From an uncultured Prevotellaceae bacterium (lineage in GTDB: Bacteria > Bacteroidota > Bacteroidia > Bacteroidales > Bacteroidaceae): a stretch of DNA of 64,000 nucleotides. Below the pieces are notes generated by a model. That model was not told the DNA's origin. It saw nothing but the letters and a program-made list of their open reading frames with translations, and did not search any database. Each line of letters opens with the position of its first letter. The first letter of the stretch is position 1. Both the position numbers and the translations under genes were made by a program. Shown here piece by piece: positions 46,292-54,090 of this stretch. Where the stretch lies: the NCBI GenBank assembly GCA_902762325.1, contig CACWNV010000008.1, forward strand, positions 110,173 through 174,172, read 5' to 3'.

Positions 46292-46751
46292 GAAGGAAAA
46301 ATATGAGTTGTTGTGCAGACAGGTGGAACAGCTCATTGCAGGTGAGACTGATGAGATGGCTGTCTTTTCTAATGTGGCGGCTGCCTTAAAGGAAGCATTC
46401 CCCCAGGAGTTCTTTTGGGTGGGATTCTATCGTGTCGTTGACAACGAATTACTGTTGGGACCGTTTCAGGGATCGGTAGCTTGTTATCATATCGGATATG
46501 GAAAGGGAGTATGCGGAACGGCATGGGCGACAGGAGAGACACAGGTGGTTCCCGATGTTGAACAGTTCCCCGGCCACATCGCCTGTTCGTCCCTTTCACG
46601 GTCGGAGATTGTCGTTCCCATTTTCGGTGTTGACGGTCTTGTACATGGAGTCATAGATATTGACAGCACAGAATTAGCAACCTTTGATATGACAGACGCA
46701 TGCTATCTTGAAAAGATTGCTAAAATTTTAGCCAAACAGTTGCAGTATTAA
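46278..46751 (+). CDS. msrC: Free methionine-(R)-sulfoxide reductase (GAF domain)
   Basis: Reduces free Met-R-sulfoxide, protecting against oxidants; cytoplasmic. Seen: 157 residues, one GAF domain. The three family cysteines are in place: GSVACYHIGYGKGVCGTAWA (two) and FPGHIACSSLS (third, resolving/catalytic group), along with LLLGPFQG and SEIVVPIFGVDG. The family usually has HIACDAxS; here HIACSSLS. Start at 46278 or 46281 (ATGATG); both overlap the end of rsmA. The tandem with a ribosome-maturation enzyme is probably just transcript sharing. Confidence 0.92.
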   Translation: MMENKKEKYELLCRQVEQLIAGETDEMAVFSNVAAALKEAFPQEFFWVGFYRVVDNELLLGPFQGSVACYHIGYGKGVCGTAWATGETQVVPDVEQFPGHIACSSLSRSEIVVPIFGVDGLVHGVIDIDSTELATFDMTDACYLEKIAKILAKQLQY

Positions 46752-46763
46752 AAATTTATCTCT

Positions 46764-46771
46764 AAATTTGT
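46764..46771 (+). promoter_or_regulatory. frr-rsgA promoter -7 box
   Basis: TAAATTTG, a TAnnTTTG match, 26 nt upstream of frr. Confidence 0.5.
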
Positions 46772-46797
46772 ACATTATAATATAATACAGTGAATTT

Positions 46798-47358
46798 ATG
46801 ATAGATGTAAAAGCAACTTTAGGTGGCGCTGAAGAGCGGATGGAGATGGCAGCGATGTTCCTTGAGGAGTCGTTGAATCGCGTTCGTGCCGGACGTGCTA
46901 ACGTAGCAATACTTGACGGAGTCCGTGTAAATAGCTACGGCTCTATGGTTCCATTGAATCAAGTCGCTAATGTATCATGCCCTGATGCACGTACCATTGC
47001 TATCAGACCATGGGACAAGAAGGCCATCCGGGATATCGAGAAAGCCATCATGGATAGTGATGTGGGTATTACCCCTGAGAACAACGGAGAGATTATCCGT
47101 CTGGGTATTCCTCAGCCTACAGAGGAGCGCCGTAAGGATCTCGTGAAGCAGTGCAACAAGATTGGCGAGAAGGCAAAGGTGGAAGTACGCAATGTGCGTG
47201 GTGAAATCAAGGACAAACTGAAGAAGGCCATCAAGGACGGACTCAGCGAGGACAATGAGAAGGATGCCGAACTCGAGTTGCAGAAGATTCATGACAAGTA
47301 CATCAAGAAGCTTGACGAACTGCTGGCAGCAAAGACCAAGGAAATCATGACAGTGTAA
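46798..47358 (+). CDS. frr: Ribosome recycling factor
   Basis: Splits post-termination ribosomes with EF-G. Seen: 186 residues, standard length. The family core: LNRVRAGRANVAILDGVRVN, YGSMVPLNQVANVSCPDART, IRPWDKKAIRDIEKAI, the RLGIPQPTEERRKDLVKQ hinge, and a C-terminal helix (LEKIHDKYIKKLDELLAAK-type). The rsgA ATG follows its stop codon without any gap, so the two are translationally linked. Confidence 0.97.
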   Translation: MIDVKATLGGAEERMEMAAMFLEESLNRVRAGRANVAILDGVRVNSYGSMVPLNQVANVSCPDARTIAIRPWDKKAIRDIEKAIMDSDVGITPENNGEIIRLGIPQPTEERRKDLVKQCNKIGEKAKVEVRNVRGEIKDKLKKAIKDGLSEDNEKDAELELQKIHDKYIKKLDELLAAKTKEIMTV

Positions 47359-48291
47359 ATGCACGGACTTGTCATCAAGAATACAGGAAGCTGGTACACT
47401 GTCTATACAGATGACGGCCAGCTGATAGATAGTAAGATAAAAGGAAATTTCAGACTGAAAGGCATCCGCAGCACCAATCCGGTAGCTGTGGGTGACTTTG
47501 TCGAGATAACTTGTAATCAGGAAGGAACGGCGTTCATCACAGCTATTGATGACCGCCGTAACTATATTATACGCAAGTCGTCAAACCTGTCCAAGCAGAG
47601 TCATATCATCGCTGCAAATGTCGATCAGGCCTTCCTCGTCGTGACAGTCAATTATCCTGAGACATCCACTAAGTTCATCGATCGTTTCCTTGCTTCTGCT
47701 GAGGCCTACCGTGTGCCTGTGGTGCTTGTGTTCAACAAATGCGACTTGCTGTCTGCCGAGGAGCTGCATTATCAGGAGATGATGATGCAGTTGTATGATA
47801 CCATTGGATATCAGTGCGTTTCTGTATCGGCAACAGAAGGGACGGGGCTGGATGCCCTTCATGATCTGATGAAGGGAAAGATCACATTACTCAGTGGACA
47901 TAGTGGAGTGGGGAAGTCGACGCTTATCAACAGCCTTTTGCCTGGAGTGAATCTTCGCACTTCCGAGATCAGTGATGCCCATAACACTGGCATGCACACT
48001 ACCACGTTCAGCGAGATGTTGAAGCTGCCGGATGGCGGATGGCTGATTGACACGCCGGGCATCAAGGGCTTTGGCACGTTCGACATGGAACGCGAAGAGC
48101 TGAGCAGTTATTTCAGGGAGATCTTCCACTTCTCCAAGGACTGCCGTTTTTCAAACTGCACGCACACCCATGAGCCAGGCTGTGCTGTCCTAAAGGCTTT
48201 GGAGAATCATTATATAGCCCAGAGCCGCTATGAGAGTTACCTGTCGATGCTTGACGATAAAGACGAGAACAAATACCGTGAAGCGTATTGA
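47359..48291 (+). CDS. rsgA: Small ribosomal subunit biogenesis GTPase RsgA
   Basis: Late-stage 30S assembly GTPase. Seen: 310 residues. An N-terminal OB fold precedes a circularly permuted GTPase: G4 VFNKCDLL (~115), G5 SATEGTG, G1 [17 protein letters not shown] (~178) and G3 DTPGIKGFG. The C-terminal zinc site is [16 protein letters not shown]. All motifs intact. Directly abuts frr: a pair of ribosome-cycle genes in one operon, ended by the hairpin at 48335-48356. Confidence 0.97.
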   Translation: MHGLVIKNTGSWYTVYTDDGQLIDSKIKGNFRLKGIRSTNPVAVGDFVEITCNQEGTAFITAIDDRRNYIIRKSSNLSKQSHIIAANVDQAFLVVTVNYPETSTKFIDRFLASAEAYRVPVVLVFNKCDLLSAEELHYQEMMMQLYDTIGYQCVSVSATEGTGLDALHDLMKGKITLLSGHSGVGKSTLINSLLPGVNLRTSEISDAHNTGMHTTTFSEMLKLPDGGWLIDTPGIKGFGTFDMEREELSSYFREIFHFSKDCRFSNCTHTHEPGCAVLKALENHYIAQSRYESYLSMLDDKDENKYREAY

Positions 48292-48334
48292 ACTTTTTCA
48301 GAGGAAATTAATCCGACACACAGGTCATTAATAA

Positions 48335-48356
48335 AGGGTTGTCTCACGACAACCCT
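48335..48356. terminator. Terminator after rsgA
   Basis: AGGGTTGTC (48335-48343) pairs perfectly with GACAACCCT (48348-48356) around TCAC, then CATTATTTTAC on the plus strand. On the minus strand it is followed by TTATTAAT, so it may also end a short minus transcript that starts near 48420. Confidence 0.75.
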
Positions 48357-48425
48357 CATTATTTTACAAAAACATTATGAATTTATTTCTATTGGCAAGA
48401 AAAAGTTTAATCTGTGAATCTTGTG

Positions 48426-48456
48426 CAAAGGTACAGATTCTTTCAGTAACATGCAA
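48426..48456 (-). promoter_or_regulatory. Orphan minus-strand promoter
   Basis: TTG (minus, 48454-48456), a 20-nt spacer and TACCTTTG (48426-48433). No ORF follows; the transcript would run ~85 nt to the hairpin at 48335-48356. Possibly a small RNA or chance. Confidence 0.45.
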
Positions 48457-48499
48457 TACCTATTATTAGTGGTTTTGCTGTCATACCTACAAATGAGGA

Positions 48500-50743
48500 T
48501 TACTGTCTGAAGAGCATGGAGCCTGTGGTGGATGGCATTCCACCATTGACTTGCACGGCGTAGATTCCCTTGGGCAGATTGCTGATGTCAATCCGGTGGG
48601 TTCCTGCCGTATCGTCTATTCTTGCCTGTTTCATCAGAATACCGTTTGTTGCATAGATGCTGACGGTCATCGAGCCCTTCTTTCCTTCTTCTTCAATGTC
48701 CACATACAGGATTCCGTCTGCCGGCCGGCATTTCACCCGTTGTACCTGATGGGATGAGATGCCTTCTATCTTGTCGATGCCGAGGATGTCGAGCAATCCG
48801 CGGTAGACATCAATCTGCCCATATCCATAGTAGTTGTTCGGATAGGAAAGGGTGGGGTCGTAATGGCTGCAAGTGCGTTCAAAGACTTTGAGGACATCTT
48901 GCGGGGTAAGGTCGGGTTTTGCCTGAAGCCATAGGGCGATGGCACCCGAGACGACAGGTGTAGACATCGAGGTTCCTGTATTGCTGTTCCATGCGTAGGT
49001 ACGTCCGTTCACGTCAAAATGCTCCACATCCGACAGCACGTCTGATGCATCGGGATGTTTCTCGATATAGTAGCTGCTGTAAGAGGAGATGACATTTGTC
49101 CCCGGAGCCATGACATCGGGTTTGATGCGGTAGTCCATCGTGGGACCTACCGAAGAGTAACCGCTTCTTTTTCCATTGGTACCGTCATTGAACGGTTTGT
49201 ATTCACCCAAGTAGTTCGTGATACCTGTCCGATAACCCGTTGCTCCCACACAGATGACTGACGGAGCACTTGCCGGCGAATGGATGTTGTGCTCTGTCAC
49301 TCCGTCGCAGAGTGCAGGGTTCCTATTGCTGGTGACAAAGTAGCCCGAATAACGGTACACTTCAATGTCTGCCTCTCTGCCCACCACTTCTAATGACAAT
49401 TCCTGAATGGCTCCCAGCTTTCCCATGACCTGTATGTTATAGTCATAGCACATCTCTGCCGGATTATAGCAGGATGGATAGGCAGCCATGTTGATGATGT
49501 ATTGAACGTCAGAGATATAGACCGTGTCCACATATTCAGAGTCCACTTGCTCAATGATTCGTTGGGAAGGAATCTGCAGGGTGTCGTTCCTGCTTGTATA
49601 GGCAACCAGTCGCAAGGTGAAATCCTTGTCGCTCTTGATGACACCGCTGGCATGGTCGGTATTGGAATAGAGGAAGTTGCCGGCACTCTCTCTCCCTCTT
49701 TCCTTGTGAATGTACGAGATGCGGTTTCCCTCATTGCCGGCAGAAGCCACGATGATGCGTCCTGGTCCCGACATGCTGTCAAGCATGGCATAATATAGGT
49801 AGTCGTACCCGAAGAAGTCCTGTGCGCTACCTTCGCTAAACGAGATGACGCAAGGCTTTCCCACACTGTCTGCATAGTCGAAGATATACTTGAATCCTAA
49901 GGCATCGACGGCGTAAGTGTAGCGTTCTATCAGCGTACTGTCTATCAGTGGGAAGTCAGCAGAAGTGGCATTCGCTACCAGACAGATATCACTTTCATAG
50001 GCCATCCCTCTGTATTTGCTGTTGTATCCGCTTCCTGCGGCAATACCAGCCGTATGGGTTCCGTGTGTCTGCTCTTCACCGTCGTACGACCGTCCGATGG
50101 CTAACAGCTCTTCCTCTGTCGTATAGTCGCGTCCGACATACAGACTGCTTTGAAGGGTGTCGGGAGAAATCTGGTCCCACATCCGTTTGATGCGGTAGTT
50201 GCTGAGTGTTGAATCGAAGAAATTGGGATGGGTTAAGTCGAAGCCGATGTCCATGACACCCATAATCACTCCCTTGCCGGTGAACGCCTGGGGCAGGGCT
50301 TTGCCCTCATAGACAGGTAAGGTGTTGACGTGCATGGCAGTGGAGTCCATGAGGATTTTGTTGCTTTTGTTAGCCTCTATTCTCTTCACGCGGGGGTCTG
50401 ACGAAAGGTTCGCGATTCTTTTGATGGGAATACTGGCAATATAAATGTTGCCGGCTTGAGCCAGTTTGCGGCATCCGTTGTTCGACAGCACCTCTTCACC
50501 GTCTTCACTGATTTGAATGAAGGCACAGATTTCTTTTCCTTTTCCGCCCTTTTCCATCAGCTTTCCTTCCCTTCTCTGATGGTTATCCTGCCGTGTCAGT
50601 TGCCTGAGCAAGGGGGACAGCTTGTGATATGCTGCTTGTCGGGTGGTGCCAAGTGAGATGTTTTCACCCATTGTTCCTGTCTGTCCATAGGCAGACAGAC
50701 AGAATCCTAACATGATGAAAACCGCTGCCAAATAATATCTCAT
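48500..50743 (-). CDS. Secreted subtilisin-like serine protease (S8) with T9SS tail
   Basis: Seen: 747 residues from MRYYLAAVFIMLGFCLSAYGQ, a clear signal peptide; the longer frame upstream runs through the promoter and was rejected. Catalytic triad: Asp in GVIMGVMDIGFDLTHPN (~166), His in EEQTHGTHTAGIAAGSG (~227), Ser in NTGTSMSTPVVSGAIALW (~590). A long insert lies between His and Ser (~240-560), with NEGNRISYIHKE providing the oxyanion Asn region. The C-terminal domain has MTVSIYATNGILMKQARI and LPKGIYAVQVNGG, type A sorting-domain style. Known: relatives in Porphyromonas and Prevotella are surface or secreted proteases for peptide nutrition. Own promoter; divergent from slyD. Confidence 0.94.
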   Translation of the reverse strand: MRYYLAAVFIMLGFCLSAYGQTGTMGENISLGTTRQAAYHKLSPLLRQLTRQDNHQRREGKLMEKGGKGKEICAFIQISEDGEEVLSNNGCRKLAQAGNIYIASIPIKRIANLSSDPRVKRIEANKSNKILMDSTAMHVNTLPVYEGKALPQAFTGKGVIMGVMDIGFDLTHPNFFDSTLSNYRIKRMWDQISPDTLQSSLYVGRDYTTEEELLAIGRSYDGEEQTHGTHTAGIAAGSGYNSKYRGMAYESDICLVANATSADFPLIDSTLIERYTYAVDALGFKYIFDYADSVGKPCVISFSEGSAQDFFGYDYLYYAMLDSMSGPGRIIVASAGNEGNRISYIHKERGRESAGNFLYSNTDHASGVIKSDKDFTLRLVAYTSRNDTLQIPSQRIIEQVDSEYVDTVYISDVQYIINMAAYPSCYNPAEMCYDYNIQVMGKLGAIQELSLEVVGREADIEVYRYSGYFVTSNRNPALCDGVTEHNIHSPASAPSVICVGATGYRTGITNYLGEYKPFNDGTNGKRSGYSSVGPTMDYRIKPDVMAPGTNVISSYSSYYIEKHPDASDVLSDVEHFDVNGRTYAWNSNTGTSMSTPVVSGAIALWLQAKPDLTPQDVLKVFERTCSHYDPTLSYPNNYYGYGQIDVYRGLLDILGIDKIEGISSHQVQRVKCRPADGILYVDIEEEGKKGSMTVSIYATNGILMKQARIDDTAGTHRIDISNLPKGIYAVQVNGGMPSTTGSMLFRQ

Positions 50744-50761
50744 ATAGTTTCCTTTTGAGGA

Positions 50762-50769
50762 CAAAAGTA
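50762..50769 (-). promoter_or_regulatory. S8 protease promoter -7 box
   Basis: TACTTTTG on the minus strand, 18 nt before the ATG at 50743. Confidence 0.6.
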
Positions 50770-50854
50770 GAAAAATTAACCGAAAATACAAAGTCTTTGT
50801 TCCATTTTGTACGTTAATGATATAAAAATACTCGTTTATGATACTGAATTTATG

Positions 50855-50862
50855 TATCTTTG
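50855..50862 (+). promoter_or_regulatory. slyD promoter -7 box
   Basis: TATCTTTG, 22 nt before the ATG at 50885. It lies inside the in-frame extension that begins at 50807, showing that extension is not translated. Confidence 0.6.
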
Positions 50863-50884
50863 CAGACAAAAAGAAAGAGAATCA

Positions 50885-51457
50885 ATGGAAACAAAATCAA
50901 ACAAATTCATTGCCGTTACCTACGAGCTTTATACAGTTGACGGAGAAGAGAGACACCTTGTAGAGAAGGCACCTGCCGACAAGCCGTTCTATTTTATCAG
51001 TGGCTTCGGTGTTGCTATCGACGAGTTTGAAAAAGCCGTTATCGACCTTGCAAAAGGTGATAGTTTTGATTTTACACTGACGAAGGAGCAGGCTTATGGC
51101 GAGTATGAGGAAGAGCGTGTCCTCACTTTAGACAAATCGATGTTCGAAGTGGACGGCCATTTTGACAAGGAGCATCTTTTTGCCGGTGCTGTCATTCCTC
51201 TTCAGAACGAGGAAGGTCAGCGTTTCATGGGTACCGTCGTGGAGATTCAGGATGCAGCCGTGGTGATAGACCTGAACCATCCGCTGGCTGGACATGATCT
51301 GAATTTCAAGGGTAGTGTGATAGAGTCGCGCGAAGCAACCAGCGAAGAGATTCAGTCGCTCATCATGCACCTGTCCGGACATGGCTGCGAAGGCGGCTGT
51401 TCGGGCTGCGGTGGCAGTTGTGACAACAAGGAAGAAGGCTGCTGTCATTGCAATTAA
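50885..51457 (+). CDS. slyD: FKBP-type peptidyl-prolyl isomerase/metallochaperone SlyD
   Basis: Prolyl isomerase and chaperone of the cytoplasm, often a nickel or zinc donor. Seen: 190 residues from METKSNKFIAVTYELY. The FKBP domain is split by an inserted-flap domain: KPFYFISGFGVAIDEFEKAV, KEQAYGEYEEERVLTL, then LAGHDLNFKGSVIE. The C-terminal metal-binding tail is Cys/His-rich: HLSGHGCEGGCSGCGGSC and EEGCCHCN, eight Cys in the last ~25 residues. Length is typical. aroC follows after 42 nt on the same strand and may be cotranscribed. Confidence 0.95.
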   Translation: METKSNKFIAVTYELYTVDGEERHLVEKAPADKPFYFISGFGVAIDEFEKAVIDLAKGDSFDFTLTKEQAYGEYEEERVLTLDKSMFEVDGHFDKEHLFAGAVIPLQNEEGQRFMGTVVEIQDAAVVIDLNHPLAGHDLNFKGSVIESREATSEEIQSLIMHLSGHGCEGGCSGCGGSCDNKEEGCCHCN

Positions 51458-51499
51458 TACCAACAAAGACAAGAATAAGGTCTAAAATATACTTATAGG

Positions 51500-52585
51500 T
51501 TGAATACATTCGGAAACATATTCAGACTGACATCATTCGGCGAGAGTCATGGAAAGGCCATCGGCGGTGTCATTGATGGAATGCCGGCAGGTATAGACAT
51601 TGACATGGAGTTTATCCAGCATGAGCTTGATCGCCGCCGACCCGGACAAAGCCACATCACAACCGGGCGGAATGAAGCGGACCAGGTGGAGTTCTTCAGT
51701 GGTGTCTTTGAAGGCAAGACGACGGGATGTCCCATCGGATTTGTTGTCTATAACACCAACCAGCATTCACATGATTATGAGAACATGCGAAGCTTGTTTC
51801 GTCCGTCCCATGCCGATTTCACCTATTATAATAAATATGGTGTACGCGACCACCGTGGAGGTGGTCGTTCATCAGCCCGCATCACCATCAGCCGTTGTGT
51901 TGGTGGAGCCTTGGCAAAGCTGGTGCTTCGGCAGTTAGGTATCAGTATCTACGCCTATACTTCCCAAGTCGGTGCCATTGCATTAGACCGTGATTATCAC
52001 AAATACGACCTGAACAGAATTGATGATAACATCGTCCGTTGTCCCGATGCTGAGAAAGCAGGGGAGATGGAAAGACTCATTGCTGAGATGAAAGCACAAG
52101 GAGACACCATCGGCGGTGTCATCACTTGTGTCATCAAGGGATGTCCGGTCGGTCTTGGTTCGCCAGAATTCGGAAAGCTGCATGCGCAGTTGGGCGCAGC
52201 CATGTTAGGCATCAATGCCGCCAAGGGCTTTGAATACGGTGATGGCTTCGACGGTATCACGTCCCGGGGAAGTGAGTTGAATGATGTTTTCGTTCCGTCC
52301 TCAGAGAATGGAGTTGGCAGTGTCACGACGTTGACCAATCATAGCGGAGGTATTCAGGGCGGTATCAGCAACGGACAGGACATCTACTTCCGTGTGGCTT
52401 TTAAGCCTGTCGCAACTATTCTTCAGCAGCAGGACACCGTGGATATAGATGGCAATGCAACTGTAGTAAAAGCGCAAGGTCGTCACGACCCATGTGTGCT
52501 TCCACGAGCGGTTCCTATCGTTGAAGCGATGGCTGCAATGGTGATTTTAGACCATTATCTGTTAAATAAGTTCATAAAGATGTAA
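51500..52585 (+). CDS. aroC: Chorismate synthase
   Basis: Last step of the shikimate pathway: EPSP to chorismate, with reduced FMN. Seen: 361 residues, starting (TTG codon) [20 protein letters not shown], the invariant family N-terminus. Signature blocks: [53 protein letters not shown], and near the C-terminus [20 protein letters not shown]. Only TTG is available: the codons between it and the slyD stop include no ATG or GTG at the conserved position. Complete and with normal length. Confidence 0.97.
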   Translation: MNTFGNIFRLTSFGESHGKAIGGVIDGMPAGIDIDMEFIQHELDRRRPGQSHITTGRNEADQVEFFSGVFEGKTTGCPIGFVVYNTNQHSHDYENMRSLFRPSHADFTYYNKYGVRDHRGGGRSSARITISRCVGGALAKLVLRQLGISIYAYTSQVGAIALDRDYHKYDLNRIDDNIVRCPDAEKAGEMERLIAEMKAQGDTIGGVITCVIKGCPVGLGSPEFGKLHAQLGAAMLGINAAKGFEYGDGFDGITSRGSELNDVFVPSSENGVGSVTTLTNHSGGIQGGISNGQDIYFRVAFKPVATILQQQDTVDIDGNATVVKAQGRHDPCVLPRAVPIVEAMAAMVILDHYLLNKFIKM

Positions 52586-52646
52586 ATAAAATAGATACAT
52601 TTGAAAAAAAATTGTATTTTTGTATATGTAATTCAGTAAAAAATAG

Positions 52647-52654
52647 TATATTTG
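52647..52654 (+). promoter_or_regulatory. Promoter -7 box without an ORF
   Basis: TATATTTG matches TAnnTTTG. A TTTG lies 24 nt upstream (52619-52622), too far for a perfect pair. No coding region follows before the hairpin at 52725. Confidence 0.45.
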
Positions 52655-52660
52655 CACATG

Positions 52661-52762
52661 ACAATGAGGGGTTTGTGAAAATCCTAAGTTAGTTTAGTTA
52701 AGTCTAGTTTAGTTTTTGTGTTGGTTGAGGGCTGTCAATTGGCAGCCCTCAAATTATTTTTA
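52661..52762 (+). ncRNA. Candidate ~100-nt small RNA between aroC and the repeat element
   Basis: A promoter box at 52647-52654 is followed by ~100 nt without an ORF (the only ATG frames end within five codons), a run of AGTTTAG-like repeats (52689-52716) and a strong hairpin terminator. Alternative: this is just the aroC 3' UTR and terminator. Not matched to a known RNA family by eye. Confidence 0.35.
52725..52757 (+). terminator. Terminator after aroC / candidate sRNA
   Basis: TTGAGGGCTG (52725-52734) pairs perfectly with CAGCCCTCAA (52743-52752), followed by ATTATTTTT. Confidence 0.85.
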
Positions 52763-52820
52763 GCCATTGCAGACATAGACTGACGGATCGTCTTCTATCG
52801 TTACTATGGAAAGAAACAAT

Positions 52821-53204
52821 GTGAAATGATTTGACAAAAACTTGTCGGGGAAAAGTGATGAAAGAGAAGTTAAAATCTGTAAAAATGGATTCTTCACTCT
52901 TCATCCTTCATTCTTCATTTTGCGAAAGGTAAGGTTTCTCACCCTCATACCTTACCTTTGACCTCGCCAAAGGTTATGTTTCGTGCGATGAAACATGGTC
53001 TTTCACACGACGAAACCTTACCTTTCGCGCACTGAAACCTAAGCTCTCGCAAATTCAGGTTTTGTAAACCGGGAGATTACAGATTAGAATCCGTATAACT
53101 ATTTGTAAGACAACGCTTTACGAAAAACCTCAAAAATCGCGTTTTTTTCGGCCGAAGGACAATTTCTTCACGAAGACGCGATTCTTGAGGGGTCAAAATT
53201 CGAA
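52821..53204 (+). repeat. Dispersed ~385-nt intergenic element, copy 2
   Basis: Same orientation and length as 27616-28000. The middle (52922-53050) has six slots at the same spacing, but with other words. Slots 1 and 2 now pair (AAAGGTAAGGT 52925-52935 with ACCTTACCTTT 52949-52959); slot 4 (GAAACATGGTCTTT) is unchanged; slots 3, 5 and 6 carry words seen elsewhere in copy 1. No ORF. The ~45 nt to the next gene hold nothing recognisable. Confidence 0.8.
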
Positions 53205-53250
53205 AAATACTTAACACTTTCTTTGCTGGGAACAGACCAAGCGAAAGGAA

Positions 53251-53766
53251 TCAGACCTTTATATCTGCCAATGCCTGTTGGTACTCTTTCTCGTAAGGCA
53301 GCTGCACTTTGTCCATCATGTTCGGGAACGCCATGTTGAAACTACAGTAATAATAGGCAATGAACTGATAGAGGTCGAGCGTCCACTCGGGCAGACTTTG
53401 AACGGTATATTCATCGCGTATGTTTTTCCCGTTTTGCCAGATCATGGCTGATTCCATGGCAATCATCCTAATGGCACTGATGTCCAGATGCCGCAGGTGC
53501 TTGATGGCATAATACATTTCATCGGAAATCCGTTCAGGGTCGATTTCGATATCATCAAAGCATCTGGCTGTCTGCCCAGCCGTTACAGCAGATTGATCCG
53601 CCGTTTCTGCAGGTTGCCCGGCAGGAGTGACAATTGTCTGCTCAACGGGAGTAACGGTTGTCTGCTCGACGGGAGTAACCGTATCTGCCTGAACGCCTTC
53701 CATCTCAGAGTTACTGAAGAGAAAAAGCTCGGGTTCACCTTTGCCTTTGTTACGTGTCTTTTTCAT
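53251..53766 (-). CDS. Hypothetical protein with short TVTPVEQT repeats
   Basis: Not recognised. Seen: 171 residues, no signal peptide. A basic start (MKKTRNKGKGEP) is followed by a low-complexity stretch of repeated TVTPVEQ-type octamers (~32-55: TVTPVEQTTVTPVEQ, IVTPAGQPAETAD). A helical C-terminal domain follows (~70-171: RISDEMYYAIKHLRHLDISA, IAMESAMIWQNG, LDLYQFIAYYYCSFNMAFPN). It overlaps the upstream small gene by 4 nt (ATGA), so the two are translationally coupled. Its 3' end lies 46 nt from repeat copy 2. Function unknown. Confidence 0.65.
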   Translation of the reverse strand: MKKTRNKGKGEPELFLFSNSEMEGVQADTVTPVEQTTVTPVEQTIVTPAGQPAETADQSAVTAGQTARCFDDIEIDPERISDEMYYAIKHLRHLDISAIRMIAMESAMIWQNGKNIRDEYTVQSLPEWTLDLYQFIAYYYCSFNMAFPNMMDKVQLPYEKEYQQALADIKV

Positions 53767-53954
53767 GACTCCTCATCCTTTTTCTTCTTTTTTCCTCCGA
53801 AGAGCCATTCCATGACCGCTTTGCCAATCGTGCGTTCCAGTCCTGCCTGTGTGGTAGGGATTCCCGTCTCCTTGGAGAACTTGCGTTTCATGGCAGGCAG
53901 TCCGTATTCATTCTTGATGTACCACCAAAGGTCTTTTTTCTTTTTCTTAGCCAT
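53763..53954 (-). CDS. Hypothetical lysine-rich 63-residue protein
   Basis: Not recognised. Seen: starts MAKKKKKDLWWYIKNEYGLP and ends WLFGGKKKKKDEES, with lysine runs at both ends and a helical middle (GLERTIGKAVMEWLF). A TATCTTTG promoter lies 22 nt upstream. ATGA overlap with the next gene. Inferred: nucleic-acid- or membrane-surface-associated, judged from charge only. Confidence 0.65.
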   Translation of the reverse strand: MAKKKKKDLWWYIKNEYGLPAMKRKFSKETGIPTTQAGLERTIGKAVMEWLFGGKKKKKDEES

Positions 53955-53976
53955 AGGTTTTCAGTTATAGGTGCTG

Positions 53977-53984
53977 CAAAGATA
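53977..53984 (-). promoter_or_regulatory. Promoter -7 box of the small-gene pair
   Basis: TATCTTTG on the minus strand, 22 nt before the ATG at 53954. Confidence 0.55.
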
Positions 53985-54024
53985 ATATTTTTCTGTTGAT
54001 GTAAAAGGAAAATCAGATAAATAT

Positions 54025-54055
54025 TTTGGTTTTCAGTTATTTTGTTCTATCTTTG
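54025..54055 (+). promoter_or_regulatory. M48 peptidase gene promoter
   Basis: TTTG (54025-54028), a 19-nt spacer and TATCTTTG (54048-54055): full consensus, 35 nt before the ATG. Confidence 0.75.
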
Positions 54056-54090
54056 CCCTGACAGAACAAATAAATTAATACCATATTATT

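Noticed and set aside
50807-50884. N-terminal extension of SlyD
   Set aside because: The in-frame extension contains the TATCTTTG promoter box, and the conserved FKBP start is at 50885.
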